Part shown: positions 33,525 to 42,416 of the stretch, one piece after another
Layout of the letters: the number at the start of each line of letters is the position of its first letter
Position numbering within the stretch: the first letter of the stretch is position 1
Source of the DNA: an uncultured Methylopila sp.
GTDB lineage: Bacteria > Pseudomonadota > Alphaproteobacteria > Rhizobiales > Methylopilaceae
Direction: 5' to 3'
Assembly (NCBI GenBank): GCA_902168115.1
Contig: CABHPB010000141.1
Coordinates: 64,001-128,000, forward strand
Length of the DNA stretch: 64,000 bases
Program-made: the position numbers and the translations under genes
Notes under the pieces: generated by a model
Told to the model about the DNA's origin: nothing
The model's input: only the letters and a program-made list of their open reading frames with translations
Databases searched by the model: none

Positions 33525-33716
33525 CTACAGCACGTCGACGACCAGATAGGCGAGCACGACGGCGCCGACGCCGAGCGCCGTCACCTCCGCAATCTTCACC
33601 CCGGAGGAGCGGCGGCGCCATCGCCTTCCCTGGTAGGGAGGGCGCCTGCCAAAGACGGGCGGACGGTCATCGTCTTCGGGCGGCGGCTTCGGCTTCGGAA
33701 AGATGCGGAATTCCAT
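33525..33716 (-). CDS. Small single-helix membrane protein, uncertain
   Basis: A 63-residue open frame with a Pro/Arg-rich basic first half (KPKPPPEDDDRPPVFGRRPP, then RRWRRRSS) and one C-terminal membrane helix (AEVTALGVGAVVLAYLVVDVL). The topology rule (basic residues just before the helix) is obeyed, which favours a real tail-anchored protein. No family is recognised and the ribosome-binding site is weak. It converges on the amidotransferase gene with only 4 bp between. Confidence 0.4.
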   Translation of the reverse strand: MEFRIFPKPKPPPEDDDRPPVFGRRPPYQGRRWRRRSSGVKIAEVTALGVGAVVLAYLVVDVL

Positions 33717-33852
33717 GGCGTATCGATCGTCGTCGGGGGTTCGGGGGCGAACGGCCGTGCGGCGCTCTCACTCCCCGAACGCTCCCGCCCGGGATGGGTT
33801 CGCGCGAACGGCGCGCGAGGGTTAACGGTCGCTTACCATGCCCGCCTCGGGC

Positions 33853-35052
33853 CTAGACGGCCTTCAAGGCGGTCTCGACGTCCTCCAGCAGGTCGTCGGC
33901 GTGCTCCAGCCCGACCGACAGTCTGAGCGTCGCGTCGGTGATCCCGACGGCCGCGCGATCCTGCGGCGACAGGCGCTGATGCGTCGTCGTCGCCGGGTGG
34001 GTGAGGATCGACTTGGCGTCGCCGAGATTGTTCGAGATCTTCACCACACGCAGCGCGTTGCCGAAGCGGAAGGCCTCCGCCTTGCCGCCGTCGACCGCGA
34101 AGGTCGCGAGCGTGCCGCCGCCCGCCATCTGGCGCTTGACGAGGTCGGCCTGCGGGTGGTCCGGGCGCCCACAATAGGTGAGCTTCTTCACCTTGGGATG
34201 GCCGGCGAGGAAGTCCGCGACGCGGCCCGCGCTCTCCTGCATCCGCTCGACCCGGAGCGAAAGCGTCTCGAGGCCCTTGGCCAGCACCCAGGCGTTGTAG
34301 GGCGACATGGACGGGCCGGTCTGGCGCATGAAGGTGTGGAGGTGGTCCATGACGAACTTCTCGGAGCCGAGCACGATGCCGCCAAGCATCCGGCCCTGGC
34401 CGTCGATGTGCTTGGTCGCGGAATAGACGACGACGTCCGCCCCGAGCTTCAGCGGCTTCTGCAGGATCGGCGTCGCGAAGACGTTGTCGACGACGAGCAG
34501 AGCGCCGGCCTCATGCGCGATCTTCGCGATCGCCTCGATATCGTAGACCTCGAGCGTCGGGTTGGTCGGGCTCTCGAGGAAGAAAACCTTTGTCCGTGGC
34601 GTCACCGCCGCGCGCCACTGGTCGAGATCGGCGCCGTCGACCAGCGTCGAGGGCATGCCGAAGCGCGGCAGCAGATCCTCCACCACGTAGCGGCACGAGC
34701 CGAACAGGGCCTTGGCGGAGACGACATGGTCTCCCGTCTTCAGCTGGCAGAGCATCGACGCGGTCACCGCCGCCATGCCGGAGGCGGTCGCGCGCGCAGC
34801 TTCCGCGCCTTCCAGCGCGATCATGCGCTTCTCGAAGGTCGTGACGGTCGGGTTCGAGAAGCGCGAATAGATGTAGCCGGGGTCGCGCCCGTCGAAGCGC
34901 GCCTCGGCGGCTTCCATCGTGTCGTAGGCGTAGCCGGAGGTGAGGTAGAGCGCCTCGGACATCTCCCCGTAGCCCGAACGCGCTTCCGCCTCGTGGATCA
35001 GGCGGGTGGCGTCGCGGAGGGGACGATCGGCGGGAAGGCTCATGCGGCTCAT
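33853..35052 (-). CDS. metZ: O-succinylhomoserine sulfhydrylase (MetZ)
   Basis: A 399-residue PLP enzyme of the Cys/Met-metabolism family, making homocysteine directly from O-succinylhomoserine (or O-acetylhomoserine) and sulfide. Features: YSRFSNPTVTTFEKRMIALEGAEAARATASGMAA, the PLP-binding Lys in YSATKHIDGQGRMLGG, FMRQTGPSMSPYNAWV, and VKISNNLGDAKSILTHPATTTHQRL near the end. These are closest to the MetZ group of alpha- and gammaproteobacteria. A SAM-II riboswitch ends 66 nt upstream, which confirms a role in methionine synthesis. The ATG at 35052 is chosen; another follows at 35043. Confidence 0.93.
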   Translation of the reverse strand: MSRMSLPADRPLRDATRLIHEAEARSGYGEMSEALYLTSGYAYDTMEAAEARFDGRDPGYIYSRFSNPTVTTFEKRMIALEGAEAARATASGMAAVTASMLCQLKTGDHVVSAKALFGSCRYVVEDLLPRFGMPSTLVDGADLDQWRAAVTPRTKVFFLESPTNPTLEVYDIEAIAKIAHEAGALLVVDNVFATPILQKPLKLGADVVVYSATKHIDGQGRMLGGIVLGSEKFVMDHLHTFMRQTGPSMSPYNAWVLAKGLETLSLRVERMQESAGRVADFLAGHPKVKKLTYCGRPDHPQADLVKRQMAGGGTLATFAVDGGKAEAFRFGNALRVVKISNNLGDAKSILTHPATTTHQRLSPQDRAAVGITDATLRLSVGLEHADDLLEDVETALKAV

Positions 35053-35118
35053 GAGATGCGACCTCGGACGGGACCGGGCCGCACGGCTCGCCTTCGGAAA
35101 CGGGCTTCGTCGCGCGTC

Positions 35119-35178
35119 CGGCCTTTTAGCAGTTTGTTTTAACGTGGCAGCAAGCCGGCCGGCCCAAGGAACCACGGG
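35119..35178 (-). promoter_or_regulatory. SAM-II riboswitch upstream of metZ
   Basis: On the minus strand the leader reads CGTGGTTCC..., GGCCGGCCGGCTTGC, CCACGTTAAAACAAAC and ends GCTAAAAGGCC. This matches the SAM-II (metA/SAM_alpha) aptamer. P1 pairs CGTGG (35176-35172) with CCACG (35147-35143). The conserved GCTAAAAGG (35130-35122) forms the pseudoknot with the loop. S-adenosylmethionine binding hides the ribosome-binding region and lowers metZ translation. Confidence 0.9.
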
Positions 35179-35283
35179 AGAATGCGGTTGAGTACGCCCG
35201 GCGGCGCTTGGCGTCAACGGCGCTAGTGGCTAAAGCGTCATGCGAGGGAGACGCTGGATGGCCTTGCGGCGAAAGCGCGGAAC

Positions 35284-36375
35284 GTGAGCGAACCGATCGG
35301 CGGCATCCTGCCTGCGCAGGCGATCGAGCGGCTGATCGCCGAGGGCGCGATCGCGCTCGACCGGCCGGTCGCGCCCGACCAGATCCAGCCCGCCAGCCTC
35401 GACCTCCGGCTCGGCCCGGTCGTGCATCGCGTGCGGGCGAGCTTCCTCCCCGGCCCCGAGCGCTCCGTCTCCGAGCGGCTTGAGGAGCTGACCCTCCACA
35501 CCATCGACATCTCCAACGGCGCGGTGCTCGAGACCGGCTGCGTCTACATCGCGCCGCTAATGGAGCGGCTCGACCTGGCGGAGGACGTCGCGGCCTCGGC
35601 GAACCCCAAGAGCTCGACCGGCCGGCTCGACGTCTTCACCCGCGTCATCGCCGACGGCGCGCGCGCCTTCGACGCCGTTCCCGCTGGCTATGCCGGCCCG
35701 CTGTTCGCGGAGATCTCGCCGCGCACCTTCCCGGTGCTGGTGCGCCCCGGCTCGCGGCTCTCGCAGCTGCGCCTGCGGCGCGGCCAGCCGCGGCTCGACG
35801 ACGCCGAGCTCGCCGAGCTGCAGGCCCGCGCGCGGCTCGTCGACGACGACGGCGTCGACGTGCGCGGCGGCGTCGCGGTCACGGTGGATCTGATCGGCGA
35901 CGGCGAGGGCCTCGTCGGCTGGCGCGCGAAGCGCCACACCGGCGTCGTCGACATGGACGCGCCCGGCGCGCACGCCGTCGACGACTTCTGGGAGCCGATC
36001 CGCGCCGGCAGGACGGGCCTCGTGCTCGATCCCGGCCAGTTCTACATCCTCGCCTCGCGCGAAGCGGTGCAGGTGCCGCCGGACCACGCCGCCGAGATGA
36101 CGCCGTTCGACCCGCTGGTCGGCGAGTTCCGCGTCCACTACGCCGGCTTCTTCGATCCCGGCTTCGGCCATGCCGACGCCCGGGGCGCCGGCGCCCGTGC
36201 GGTGCTCGAGGTTCGCAGCCACGAGGTGCCGTTCATCCTCGAGCACGGCCAGACGGTCGGGCGCCTCGTCTACGAGCGCATGCTGGAACGCCCGCGGACG
36301 CTCTACGGCGAGCTGAAGACCTCGAACTACCAGGGCCAGAAGCTCAAGCTCTCCAAGCATTTTCGGGCCGGGTGA
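35284..36375 (+). CDS. dcd: dCTP deaminase, long two-module form (Dcd)
   Basis: A 363-residue protein of the dCTP deaminase/dUTPase superfamily that makes dUTP from dCTP for thymidylate synthesis. Two trimeric-dUTPase-like modules are fused: the first (about 1-190) has IQPASLDLRLG and the SSTGRLDVFTRVI loop, the second (about 190-363) has EFRVHYAGFFDPGFGH, the region of the catalytic Glu and the product-binding DPG. E. coli Dcd has a single module of about 193 residues; this double length is usual in alphaproteobacteria. GTG start at 35284. The preceding gap holds the metZ promoter and riboswitch. Confidence 0.88.
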   Translation: MSEPIGGILPAQAIERLIAEGAIALDRPVAPDQIQPASLDLRLGPVVHRVRASFLPGPERSVSERLEELTLHTIDISNGAVLETGCVYIAPLMERLDLAEDVAASANPKSSTGRLDVFTRVIADGARAFDAVPAGYAGPLFAEISPRTFPVLVRPGSRLSQLRLRRGQPRLDDAELAELQARARLVDDDGVDVRGGVAVTVDLIGDGEGLVGWRAKRHTGVVDMDAPGAHAVDDFWEPIRAGRTGLVLDPGQFYILASREAVQVPPDHAAEMTPFDPLVGEFRVHYAGFFDPGFGHADARGAGARAVLEVRSHEVPFILEHGQTVGRLVYERMLERPRTLYGELKTSNYQGQKLKLSKHFRAG

Positions 36376-36392
36376 CGCCCGGTCGCGCGGAC

Positions 36393-37040
36393 ATGACCGA
36401 TTTCAGCCGCATGCTCGTGCTGATCCGCCACGGACAGAGCGAGGACAACCTGCAGGACCTGTTCTCGGGCCTGCGCGAGCCGGCGCTCACCGCGCGCGGC
36501 GTCGAAGAGGCGCATGAGGCGGGGCGCGAGCTGAAGCGGCTCGGCTTCCGCTTCACCCACGCCTTCACCAGCGTCCAGACCCGCGCGCTCCGGACCATGG
36601 AGATCGTCCTCGCCGAGCTCGGCCTGCCCGACCTGCCGGTGCGCTCCGATCCGGCCCTCAACGAGCGCGACTACGGGCAGCTCGCCGGCCTCAACAAGAC
36701 GCAGGCCCGCGCCCGCTTCAGCGCCGAGCAGGTCCGGGTCTGGCGCAAGTCCTTCCACGCCGTGCCGCCGGGCGGGGAAAGCCTCGAAATGACGGCCGCC
36801 CGGGTCTGGCCGTTCTACGAGCGGGAGATCGCGCCGGCGATCCGGGACGGCGGCTGCGCGCTGCTGGTCGGCCACGGCAATGCCCTGCGCTCGATGCTCA
36901 TGCGGCTCGACGGGATCGACCCGATGGACATCGAGGACGTCAACATCGGCACGGCCGAGTTCCTCGTCTACCGCATGGCCGAGGACGGGACCCTCGTCCG
37001 CACGCGCGTCGGGCAGGCGCCGGCCGCCGGCGCCGCCTGA
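36393..37040 (+). CDS. 2,3-bisphosphoglycerate-dependent phosphoglycerate mutase
   Basis: A 215-residue histidine phosphatase-superfamily protein. The phosphorylated His is in LVLIRHGQSEDN; FTSVQTRALRTMEIVLAELG, LNERDYGQLAGLNKTQ (the 2,3-BPG-dependent mutase signature with the acid Glu) and LLVGHGNALRSML (second catalytic His) follow. The sequence LNERDYG and VPPGGESLE point to true GpmA rather than a general phosphatase. Length is slightly under the 230-250 residues of E. coli GpmA, as in other alphaproteobacteria. A GTG at 36372 overlapping the dcd stop by 4 bp is an alternative start. Confidence 0.85.
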   Translation: MTDFSRMLVLIRHGQSEDNLQDLFSGLREPALTARGVEEAHEAGRELKRLGFRFTHAFTSVQTRALRTMEIVLAELGLPDLPVRSDPALNERDYGQLAGLNKTQARARFSAEQVRVWRKSFHAVPPGGESLEMTAARVWPFYEREIAPAIRDGGCALLVGHGNALRSMLMRLDGIDPMDIEDVNIGTAEFLVYRMAEDGTLVRTRVGQAPAAGAA

Positions 37041-37042
37041 CT

Positions 37043-38425
37043 TCAGGCCGGGCGCAGGCGGCCGATCAACCAGTCGATTCCGAGCGCCGCGACCAGCGAC
37101 AGACCCGCCAGCGGGAACAGCGCGGCGATCGCGAGCGTGATCAGCGCGACCACCTTAAGTCGCGCCGGCTCCAGCGTTTTCGGGGCCGCAAGACGCCCCT
37201 TCGGACGCCGCCGCCACCACATGATCGGCCCGGTGACAGACAGCGCGACCGTTCCGAGGCAGGCGAGGAGCATCACGAGCTGATTCAGGCGGCCAAAATA
37301 GTTGCCCATGTGGAGCTGAACGCCGAGCTCGACCGCCTTGGCGACCGGGCCGTAGTCCTGAAAGCCCACATCGTTCAGGATCTTGCCCGAGAACTGGTCG
37401 ATCTGGATGGTGCGCTGGCCCTCCGGCTGATCGGGATAGACATAGGCCGAGTACACGCCGGAGGGCCCCGTCGGCAGCGACAGGCGATACGGATGCGCCA
37501 TGCCGGCGGCCGCCAGAACCTCGCCCGCGCGATCGACGCCGATCGGCGACACATCGGTGGTCATGCGGTGGCCAGCGTGCTCATCCTGACCATGGCCACC
37601 GTGCCCGGCATGCCCGCCCGAGGACGGCATCGGCGCCTCCTCAAGCGCCCAGGGCGCCTCGCCGGTCGCCTGCTTCATCGTCTCGGTCGAGGCCGGGACG
37701 GCGCCGTGGTTGCGGTGGCTCACCGGGTAGCCGATCCCGGCGACGTCGGCGCCGGCCCTGAGCAGCGTCCCCCAGACATTGGCCCATGGCAGGCCGGTCA
37801 GGATCAGGAACAGGATCAGCAGCGCCGTCCACGCGCCGGTCGCGGCGTGGAGGCTCTTCCAGAACGGCCGCCCCTTCGCCGCCAGCCGCGGCGCCAGCGC
37901 CTGCCCCAGCGTCCGGGCCCCGCGCGGCCACCAGAGATAGAGGCCGGTCATCATCAGCACGACGCCCCAGCAGGCCGCGAGCTCGACAATCCCGTCGCCC
38001 AGCTTGCCGAGCATCAGCGAGCCGTGGAACCGGTCGGCGAAGCCGACCAGCGTGCGCTCATAGGCGTAGGAGCCGAGCACGGTTCCCGAGCCCGGATCGA
38101 CGAACACCCTCAGCTCGCCCCCGTCCCCCGTGCGGACATAGACCTGCGCACTGCGGTCGGGCGCGGACCAAGTGTCGATCCGGCTCGCCTTCCCTCCCGG
38201 GACGCTCGCCTCCGCCGCCGCGACGAGGCGGCTCAGCGGCAGCGTCGTCGCGTGCGGGGCGACGATGCGTTTCTCCGCGTGGAAAACGTCGTTGATCTCG
38301 TCGTTGAACAGGTAGATCGCGCCCGTCACCGCGAGGATCAGCATGAAGGGCGCGACGATCAGGCCGGCGTAGAAGTGCCAGCGCCAGACCGCGCGGTAGA
38401 TCGCCGGGTTCGAGACCAAGCCCAT
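37043..38425 (-). CDS. PepSY-associated membrane protein, putative siderophore reductase
   Basis: A 460-residue membrane protein with PepSY domains. Helices lie at about 17-40 (LIVAPFMLILAVTGAIYLF), 145-166, 197-216, 370-395 and near the C-terminus, with two periplasmic parts between. The conserved WHFYAGL and GSLMLG motifs with helix histidines are those of the PepSY-TM proteins that act as inner-membrane ferric-siderophore reductases or haem-containing electron carriers. A His-rich insert GHAGHGGHGQDEHAGH lies at 271-286 in the second periplasmic loop and could bind metal. It starts 12 bp after the stop of the TonB receptor gene on the same strand, so receptor and PepSY protein form an operon. 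Confidence 0.85.
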   Translation of the reverse strand: MGLVSNPAIYRAVWRWHFYAGLIVAPFMLILAVTGAIYLFNDEINDVFHAEKRIVAPHATTLPLSRLVAAAEASVPGGKASRIDTWSAPDRSAQVYVRTGDGGELRVFVDPGSGTVLGSYAYERTLVGFADRFHGSLMLGKLGDGIVELAACWGVVLMMTGLYLWWPRGARTLGQALAPRLAAKGRPFWKSLHAATGAWTALLILFLILTGLPWANVWGTLLRAGADVAGIGYPVSHRNHGAVPASTETMKQATGEAPWALEEAPMPSSGGHAGHGGHGQDEHAGHRMTTDVSPIGVDRAGEVLAAAGMAHPYRLSLPTGPSGVYSAYVYPDQPEGQRTIQIDQFSGKILNDVGFQDYGPVAKAVELGVQLHMGNYFGRLNQLVMLLACLGTVALSVTGPIMWWRRRPKGRLAAPKTLEPARLKVVALITLAIAALFPLAGLSLVAALGIDWLIGRLRPA

Positions 38426-38436
38426 CGCCCGCTCCT

Positions 38437-40707
38437 TCAGAACTTCACGCTGTAGGTCAGGTCAAAGCTGCGCGGCGCGCCGACATAGACCTGATAGGCG
38501 CTGTAGCCCGACCATTCGCCGTAGAACTTGTCGGTGAGGTTGCGCCCCCGCAGCGTCACCGTGCCGCCGACCGGCACGTCGTAGGAGATCGAGGCGTCGA
38601 GCAGCGTGCGGCCGGCCACGCGGATCGTGTTGGCGTTGTTGGTGTAGAAGCTCCCGACATGCCGCAGCCCCGCGCCGAAGGTGACGGGGACGGTCGGCAG
38701 CCGATAGGTGGTCCAGAGGTTGAAGGTCTGCTCCGGCACGTTGACAGGGCGGTTGCCCTTTCGGCTCTCCGTGTCGGGCTTGCCGTTCGGGCGGGTGATC
38801 GCCTCGTCGAGCTCGGTGAACTCGGCCTTCAGGAAGGCGGCGTTGGCGTTGATCTTCCATTGCTCGGTGACGGCGACCGACAGATCGAACTCGACGCCGC
38901 GCGAGCGCTGGCTGCCGCCCTGCACCGACAGGAACGGCGCCGTCGACGAGCGGGTCAGGATGTCGTCCTGGTCGATCTGGTAGACGGAGGCGGTCGCGGC
39001 CGCCCTCCCCTCCCAGAAGGTCGACTTCACGCCGGCCTCGATCGAGCGCCCCTTCGAGAGGTCGAACGCCGCCCGCTCCATGTTCGACAGCAGCAGCGTC
39101 GTGACGGGCGTGATGGCCGTCGTGTACTGGCCGAAGACGCTGAGGCCCGGCGCGAGGTCGTAGACGGTCCCGATCCGCCAGGACGTCGCCTTGTAGTCGT
39201 TGCCGAAGGGCGTCCGTGTCCGGGTCGCGGTCGTGGCGTTCGGAAGATCCTCGACCACGCGGTCGAGATCGATCGAGTCGAACCGCAGTCCGCCGACGAC
39301 GATCCATTCGGGCGTTACGTTGAACGCGTTCTCGGCGAAGACGGAAGCGTTGCCGACCTTGCTGTCGAAGTTCTGCCGCGTGTCGAAGTTGGCGGGAATG
39401 TCGGAAGGAAAGGATCCGCGGATCGGCGCGAACGGATTGACCGAGGTCGTCGACCCGAACCGCCGGTTCGAGCCGAAGTCGGTCTTCATGTACTCGAACC
39501 CGGCCGTGAAGCGGTTGCGATGGCCGCCGATCTCGCCGTCGTAATTCGCCGAGCCCCGGTACTGCCAAGCCTGATGGTCGTGGGTGATCAGGGTGGTGGA
39601 CCGGTCGAGCAGCCCAGTCGCGGCGTTGTAGGTGAAGTCCTCCGAGTTCGCCCAGTAGCGGTCGGCGCTGTAGTAGCTGAACTCGCTCTTCAGCGACCAG
39701 TCGTCGGAGAGAGCGAACTCCGCGCCCGTCCGCGCCCAGATCGCGTCGGACTTCATCAGCCCGTCCTCGACGTTGTAGTTCTTCTTCCGGATCGACCTGT
39801 CGAGCACCAGCCCCTCGCCCGAGACGGCGCCGCTGGGGTCGCGGGCGACGCCCGCAGGCAGCAGCGGCGAGCCCTGATAGGGCGTCGAGTAGCGATCCTC
39901 GAAATAGTCGAAGGCGGCGGTGATCTTCAGCCGGTCGGTCGGCGTCAATGCGAGGCCGGTCGTCACCTGCACGTTGCGGCTGTCGGTGTCGTTCACCCAG
40001 CCGTCCGAGCGGCCGTAGAACACGCTGGCGTTGGCGGCGACGTTCTCCGACGGCGAGACGTTGAACGCGGCGCCCGAGCGCACGCTGTCGAACGAGCCGT
40101 AGCTCAGCAGGCCGTCGGCCTTGTTGACCCCGAATTCGGGCTTGCGCGTCACGACGTTGATGGTGCCCGCCAGAGCGCCCGAGCCGTTCACGACCGAGGC
40201 CGGCCCTTTCAGGATCTCGATCCGGTCGAAGCTGTAGCTGTCGTAGTTGCGCGAGGCGATCAGCGGATCGATCGCCCGGAACCCGTCGATCGAATAGCCG
40301 ACCGCGCCGCGCGAAAAACCGCGGATCGCGGTCACGCCCGGCTCGCCTGGCAGGTTGCCGGCGACGACGCCCGGCGCGGAGGAATAGGCCTCGATCAGCG
40401 AGCGCCGGCCTTCCTCCTGTAGCCGCTGCTGGGTGATGACGTCGACGGTGGCCGGCGTCTCCCTGACGGTGAGGCCGAGCCGGCTCGCGGCCTCCGCCTT
40501 GCGCTCAAGCTTGCGCGCGGGCGCCTCGGCGTCGGCGGACGCGCGGCCCTCGACGCTGATCTCCTCGAGTTGCTGCGGCCCGCCCTCCTGGGCGAGCGCG
40601 GCGCCCGGCAGGGCCGCCGCGGAAGCTGCGAGAAGAAGGGCGCGGCCTGAGACGCGCAGGCGAGGTCGCGCGGCGCGGGACGCCGGCGGGTGGACGAGGC
40701 GGGACAA
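38437..40707 (-). CDS. TonB-dependent siderophore receptor
   Basis: A 756-residue outer-membrane receptor. A signal peptide (SGRALLLAASAAALPGAALA) is followed by a TonB-box-like EEISVEGRA, then the plug domain (about 80-210: TVRETPATVDVITQQRLQEEG, SSAPGVVAGN, IRGFSRGAVGYSIDGFRA, DRIEILKGPASVVNGSGALAGTINVVTRKP) and a 22-strand barrel ending in Phe. It is of the FhuA/FoxA-like ferric-siderophore class. It has no N-terminal STN domain, unlike the receptor at 46-48 kb. The gene precedes the PepSY gene. The ligand is unknown; hydroxamate-type is a guess from family only. Confidence 0.9.
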   Translation of the reverse strand: MSRLVHPPASRAARPRLRVSGRALLLAASAAALPGAALAQEGGPQQLEEISVEGRASADAEAPARKLERKAEAASRLGLTVRETPATVDVITQQRLQEEGRRSLIEAYSSAPGVVAGNLPGEPGVTAIRGFSRGAVGYSIDGFRAIDPLIASRNYDSYSFDRIEILKGPASVVNGSGALAGTINVVTRKPEFGVNKADGLLSYGSFDSVRSGAAFNVSPSENVAANASVFYGRSDGWVNDTDSRNVQVTTGLALTPTDRLKITAAFDYFEDRYSTPYQGSPLLPAGVARDPSGAVSGEGLVLDRSIRKKNYNVEDGLMKSDAIWARTGAEFALSDDWSLKSEFSYYSADRYWANSEDFTYNAATGLLDRSTTLITHDHQAWQYRGSANYDGEIGGHRNRFTAGFEYMKTDFGSNRRFGSTTSVNPFAPIRGSFPSDIPANFDTRQNFDSKVGNASVFAENAFNVTPEWIVVGGLRFDSIDLDRVVEDLPNATTATRTRTPFGNDYKATSWRIGTVYDLAPGLSVFGQYTTAITPVTTLLLSNMERAAFDLSKGRSIEAGVKSTFWEGRAAATASVYQIDQDDILTRSSTAPFLSVQGGSQRSRGVEFDLSVAVTEQWKINANAAFLKAEFTELDEAITRPNGKPDTESRKGNRPVNVPEQTFNLWTTYRLPTVPVTFGAGLRHVGSFYTNNANTIRVAGRTLLDASISYDVPVGGTVTLRGRNLTDKFYGEWSGYSAYQVYVGAPRSFDLTYSVKF

Positions 40708-40803
40708 GACTTCTGCTCCACGAGAGGCGGACGGCCGGGGCGCTCGTTGGGCGCCAGGGGTCGCGCTGGGTCGGACGGTCGGACGCGACGCGGAAAACCG
40801 CGT

Positions 40804-41214
40804 TCAGATCCGGACCGGAGGACCTCTCGGGTGATGTGACGATCGATCGGCGGCGGCCCGGCCGACGTCGACATGGGCGGCCGCCGGCGCCCGGACCTGG
40901 CTTGCGCCTGCTCCAAGGCCCGCCGCGTCATCCGGCGGAGGCGCCATGCCGCCGCCGAACATGGCGCAGCCCGCGACGCAGCAGTCCGGCAGCGCGGCAT
41001 GGCCCTTGGGGGCTTCCGGCGAGGACACGGCGCCCGCGCCCTGGCAGATGACCGAGAACGGATCGGCGGCGACCGGCGCCGCGCCGAGCGCGAGGCCCGT
41101 CAGCACGGCCTGCAGGACGAGCAGGTAGGCGGCGAGAACGCCCCCCAGCCTTCGTCCCATGCCGCGCGCTGACGCCACGATGTCGCCCCCGTTCCACCGT
41201 CTTGCGGCCGCCAT
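40804..41214 (-). CDS. DUF2946-like small membrane/secreted protein
   Basis: A 136-residue protein with an N-terminal hydrophobic helix (LGGVLAAYLLVLQAVLTGLALGA) and a small periplasmic part containing VICQG and ALPDCCVAGCAMFGGG. The double-Cys CC...C and the spacing are those of DUF2946, a family of unknown function often found beside TonB receptors and copper or iron transport genes. The N-terminus is uncertain; ATG codons inside (residue 19) would still keep the helix. It is 96 bp upstream of the receptor gene in the same direction. Confidence 0.65.
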   Translation of the reverse strand: MAAARRWNGGDIVASARGMGRRLGGVLAAYLLVLQAVLTGLALGAAPVAADPFSVICQGAGAVSSPEAPKGHAALPDCCVAGCAMFGGGMAPPPDDAAGLGAGASQVRAPAAAHVDVGRAAADRSSHHPRGPPVRI

Positions 41215-41312
41215 AGCACGGCCGTCGCCGGGATCAAACCTGATGTGAGGCGCTTGCCCGCGCCGCAGGACGTCCTAGGCTTTCTGGAATCTTTCTCGTC
41301 GAGGAGCTTTCC

Positions 41313-42416
41313 GTGGCGCAGGCCGAAGACGTGACGCCCCTACCCTTCGCTCCCGACATGGAGAGCCACGAGGATCACGAAGAGGAGATCCGCGACGAAT
41401 TGATCGCGACGTTGCGCTCGATCAGCGAGACGACGCTCGCGGACACCGGCCACGGCCTGCGCAGCGTCCACGCCAAGAGCCATGCGCTGATCGTCGCGGA
41501 GGCCGAGGTTCTGGAGGGCCTGCCGCCGCATCTGGCGCAGGGGCTGTTCGCCGCGCCCGGCCGGTACAAGGCGCTGATGCGATTCTCGACCAATCCGGGC
41601 GACGTGCTGCACGACGCCGTCTCGGCGCCGCGGGGGCTCGGGGTCAAGTTCGTCGGAGTCCAGGGCGAGCGCCTGCAGGGATCGGAAGGGCGTCAGACGC
41701 AGGACTTCCTGATGGCCGACGCGCCGGCCTTCGCCGCTCCAAACGCCGCGACCTTCCTGAAGAACCTCAAGCTGCTCGCCAAGACGACCGACCGCGCCGA
41801 GGGGGCCAAGAAGGCGCTGTCGGGCGTCCTCAGGCTCGTCGAGGCCGGGATCGAAGCCTTCGGCGGCAAGAGCGCGACGATCGTGGCGCTCGGCGGCCAT
41901 CCGCTGACCCACGTCCTTTCCGAGACCTATTTCAGCCAGACGCCTTATCTCTACGGCGCGAACGTCGCGAAGTTCTCGATCGCGCCGGTCTCGGCGAACC
42001 TGCTGGCCTTGAAGGGCAGGAAGATCGAGGTCTCGGGCCACCCCGACGCCCACCGCGAGGCGGTCAACGCCTTCTTCGCCGGGCAAGGCGGGGAGTGGGA
42101 GCTGCGCGTCCAGCTGATGACCGACGCCGAGGCCATGCCGATCGAGGACGCCTCGGTCGCCTGGGACGAGGAGAAGAGCCCCTACCTGCCCGTAGCGCGC
42201 ATCCGCGCCGAGCCGCAGGCCGGATGGTCCGAGGAGAAGTCGAAGGCGATGGACGACGGCCTGTCGTTCTCGCCCTGGCGCGGGCTCGCCGCGCACCGAC
42301 CGCTCGGCTCGATCAATCGCGTGCGGCGGGAAAACTACGCCCGCTCCGTCGCTTTCCGCTCGCAGGCGAACGGCTGTCCCATCCGCGAGCCGAGGGCGGA
42401 CGCGCCGTCAGGCTGA
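41313..42416 (+). CDS. Catalase-family haem protein
   Basis: A 367-residue protein of the small catalase-like family (catalase family protein, SrpA-like). The distal region contains SVHAKSHALIVAEAEV (His53/His57) and RFSTNPGDVL (Asn94), which resemble the distal His/Asn of catalases; APRGLGVKFVGVQGERLQ continues the catalase core. True catalases have about 480 or more residues and other signature lengths, so this should be a peroxidase or peroxygenase rather than a fully active catalase. No signal peptide is visible. The GTG start at 41313 has a strong GAGGAG box upstream. It converges with the ion-channel gene, overlapping by 9 bp. Confidence 0.8.
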   Translation: MAQAEDVTPLPFAPDMESHEDHEEEIRDELIATLRSISETTLADTGHGLRSVHAKSHALIVAEAEVLEGLPPHLAQGLFAAPGRYKALMRFSTNPGDVLHDAVSAPRGLGVKFVGVQGERLQGSEGRQTQDFLMADAPAFAAPNAATFLKNLKLLAKTTDRAEGAKKALSGVLRLVEAGIEAFGGKSATIVALGGHPLTHVLSETYFSQTPYLYGANVAKFSIAPVSANLLALKGRKIEVSGHPDAHREAVNAFFAGQGGEWELRVQLMTDAEAMPIEDASVAWDEEKSPYLPVARIRAEPQAGWSEEKSKAMDDGLSFSPWRGLAAHRPLGSINRVRRENYARSVAFRSQANGCPIREPRADAPSG

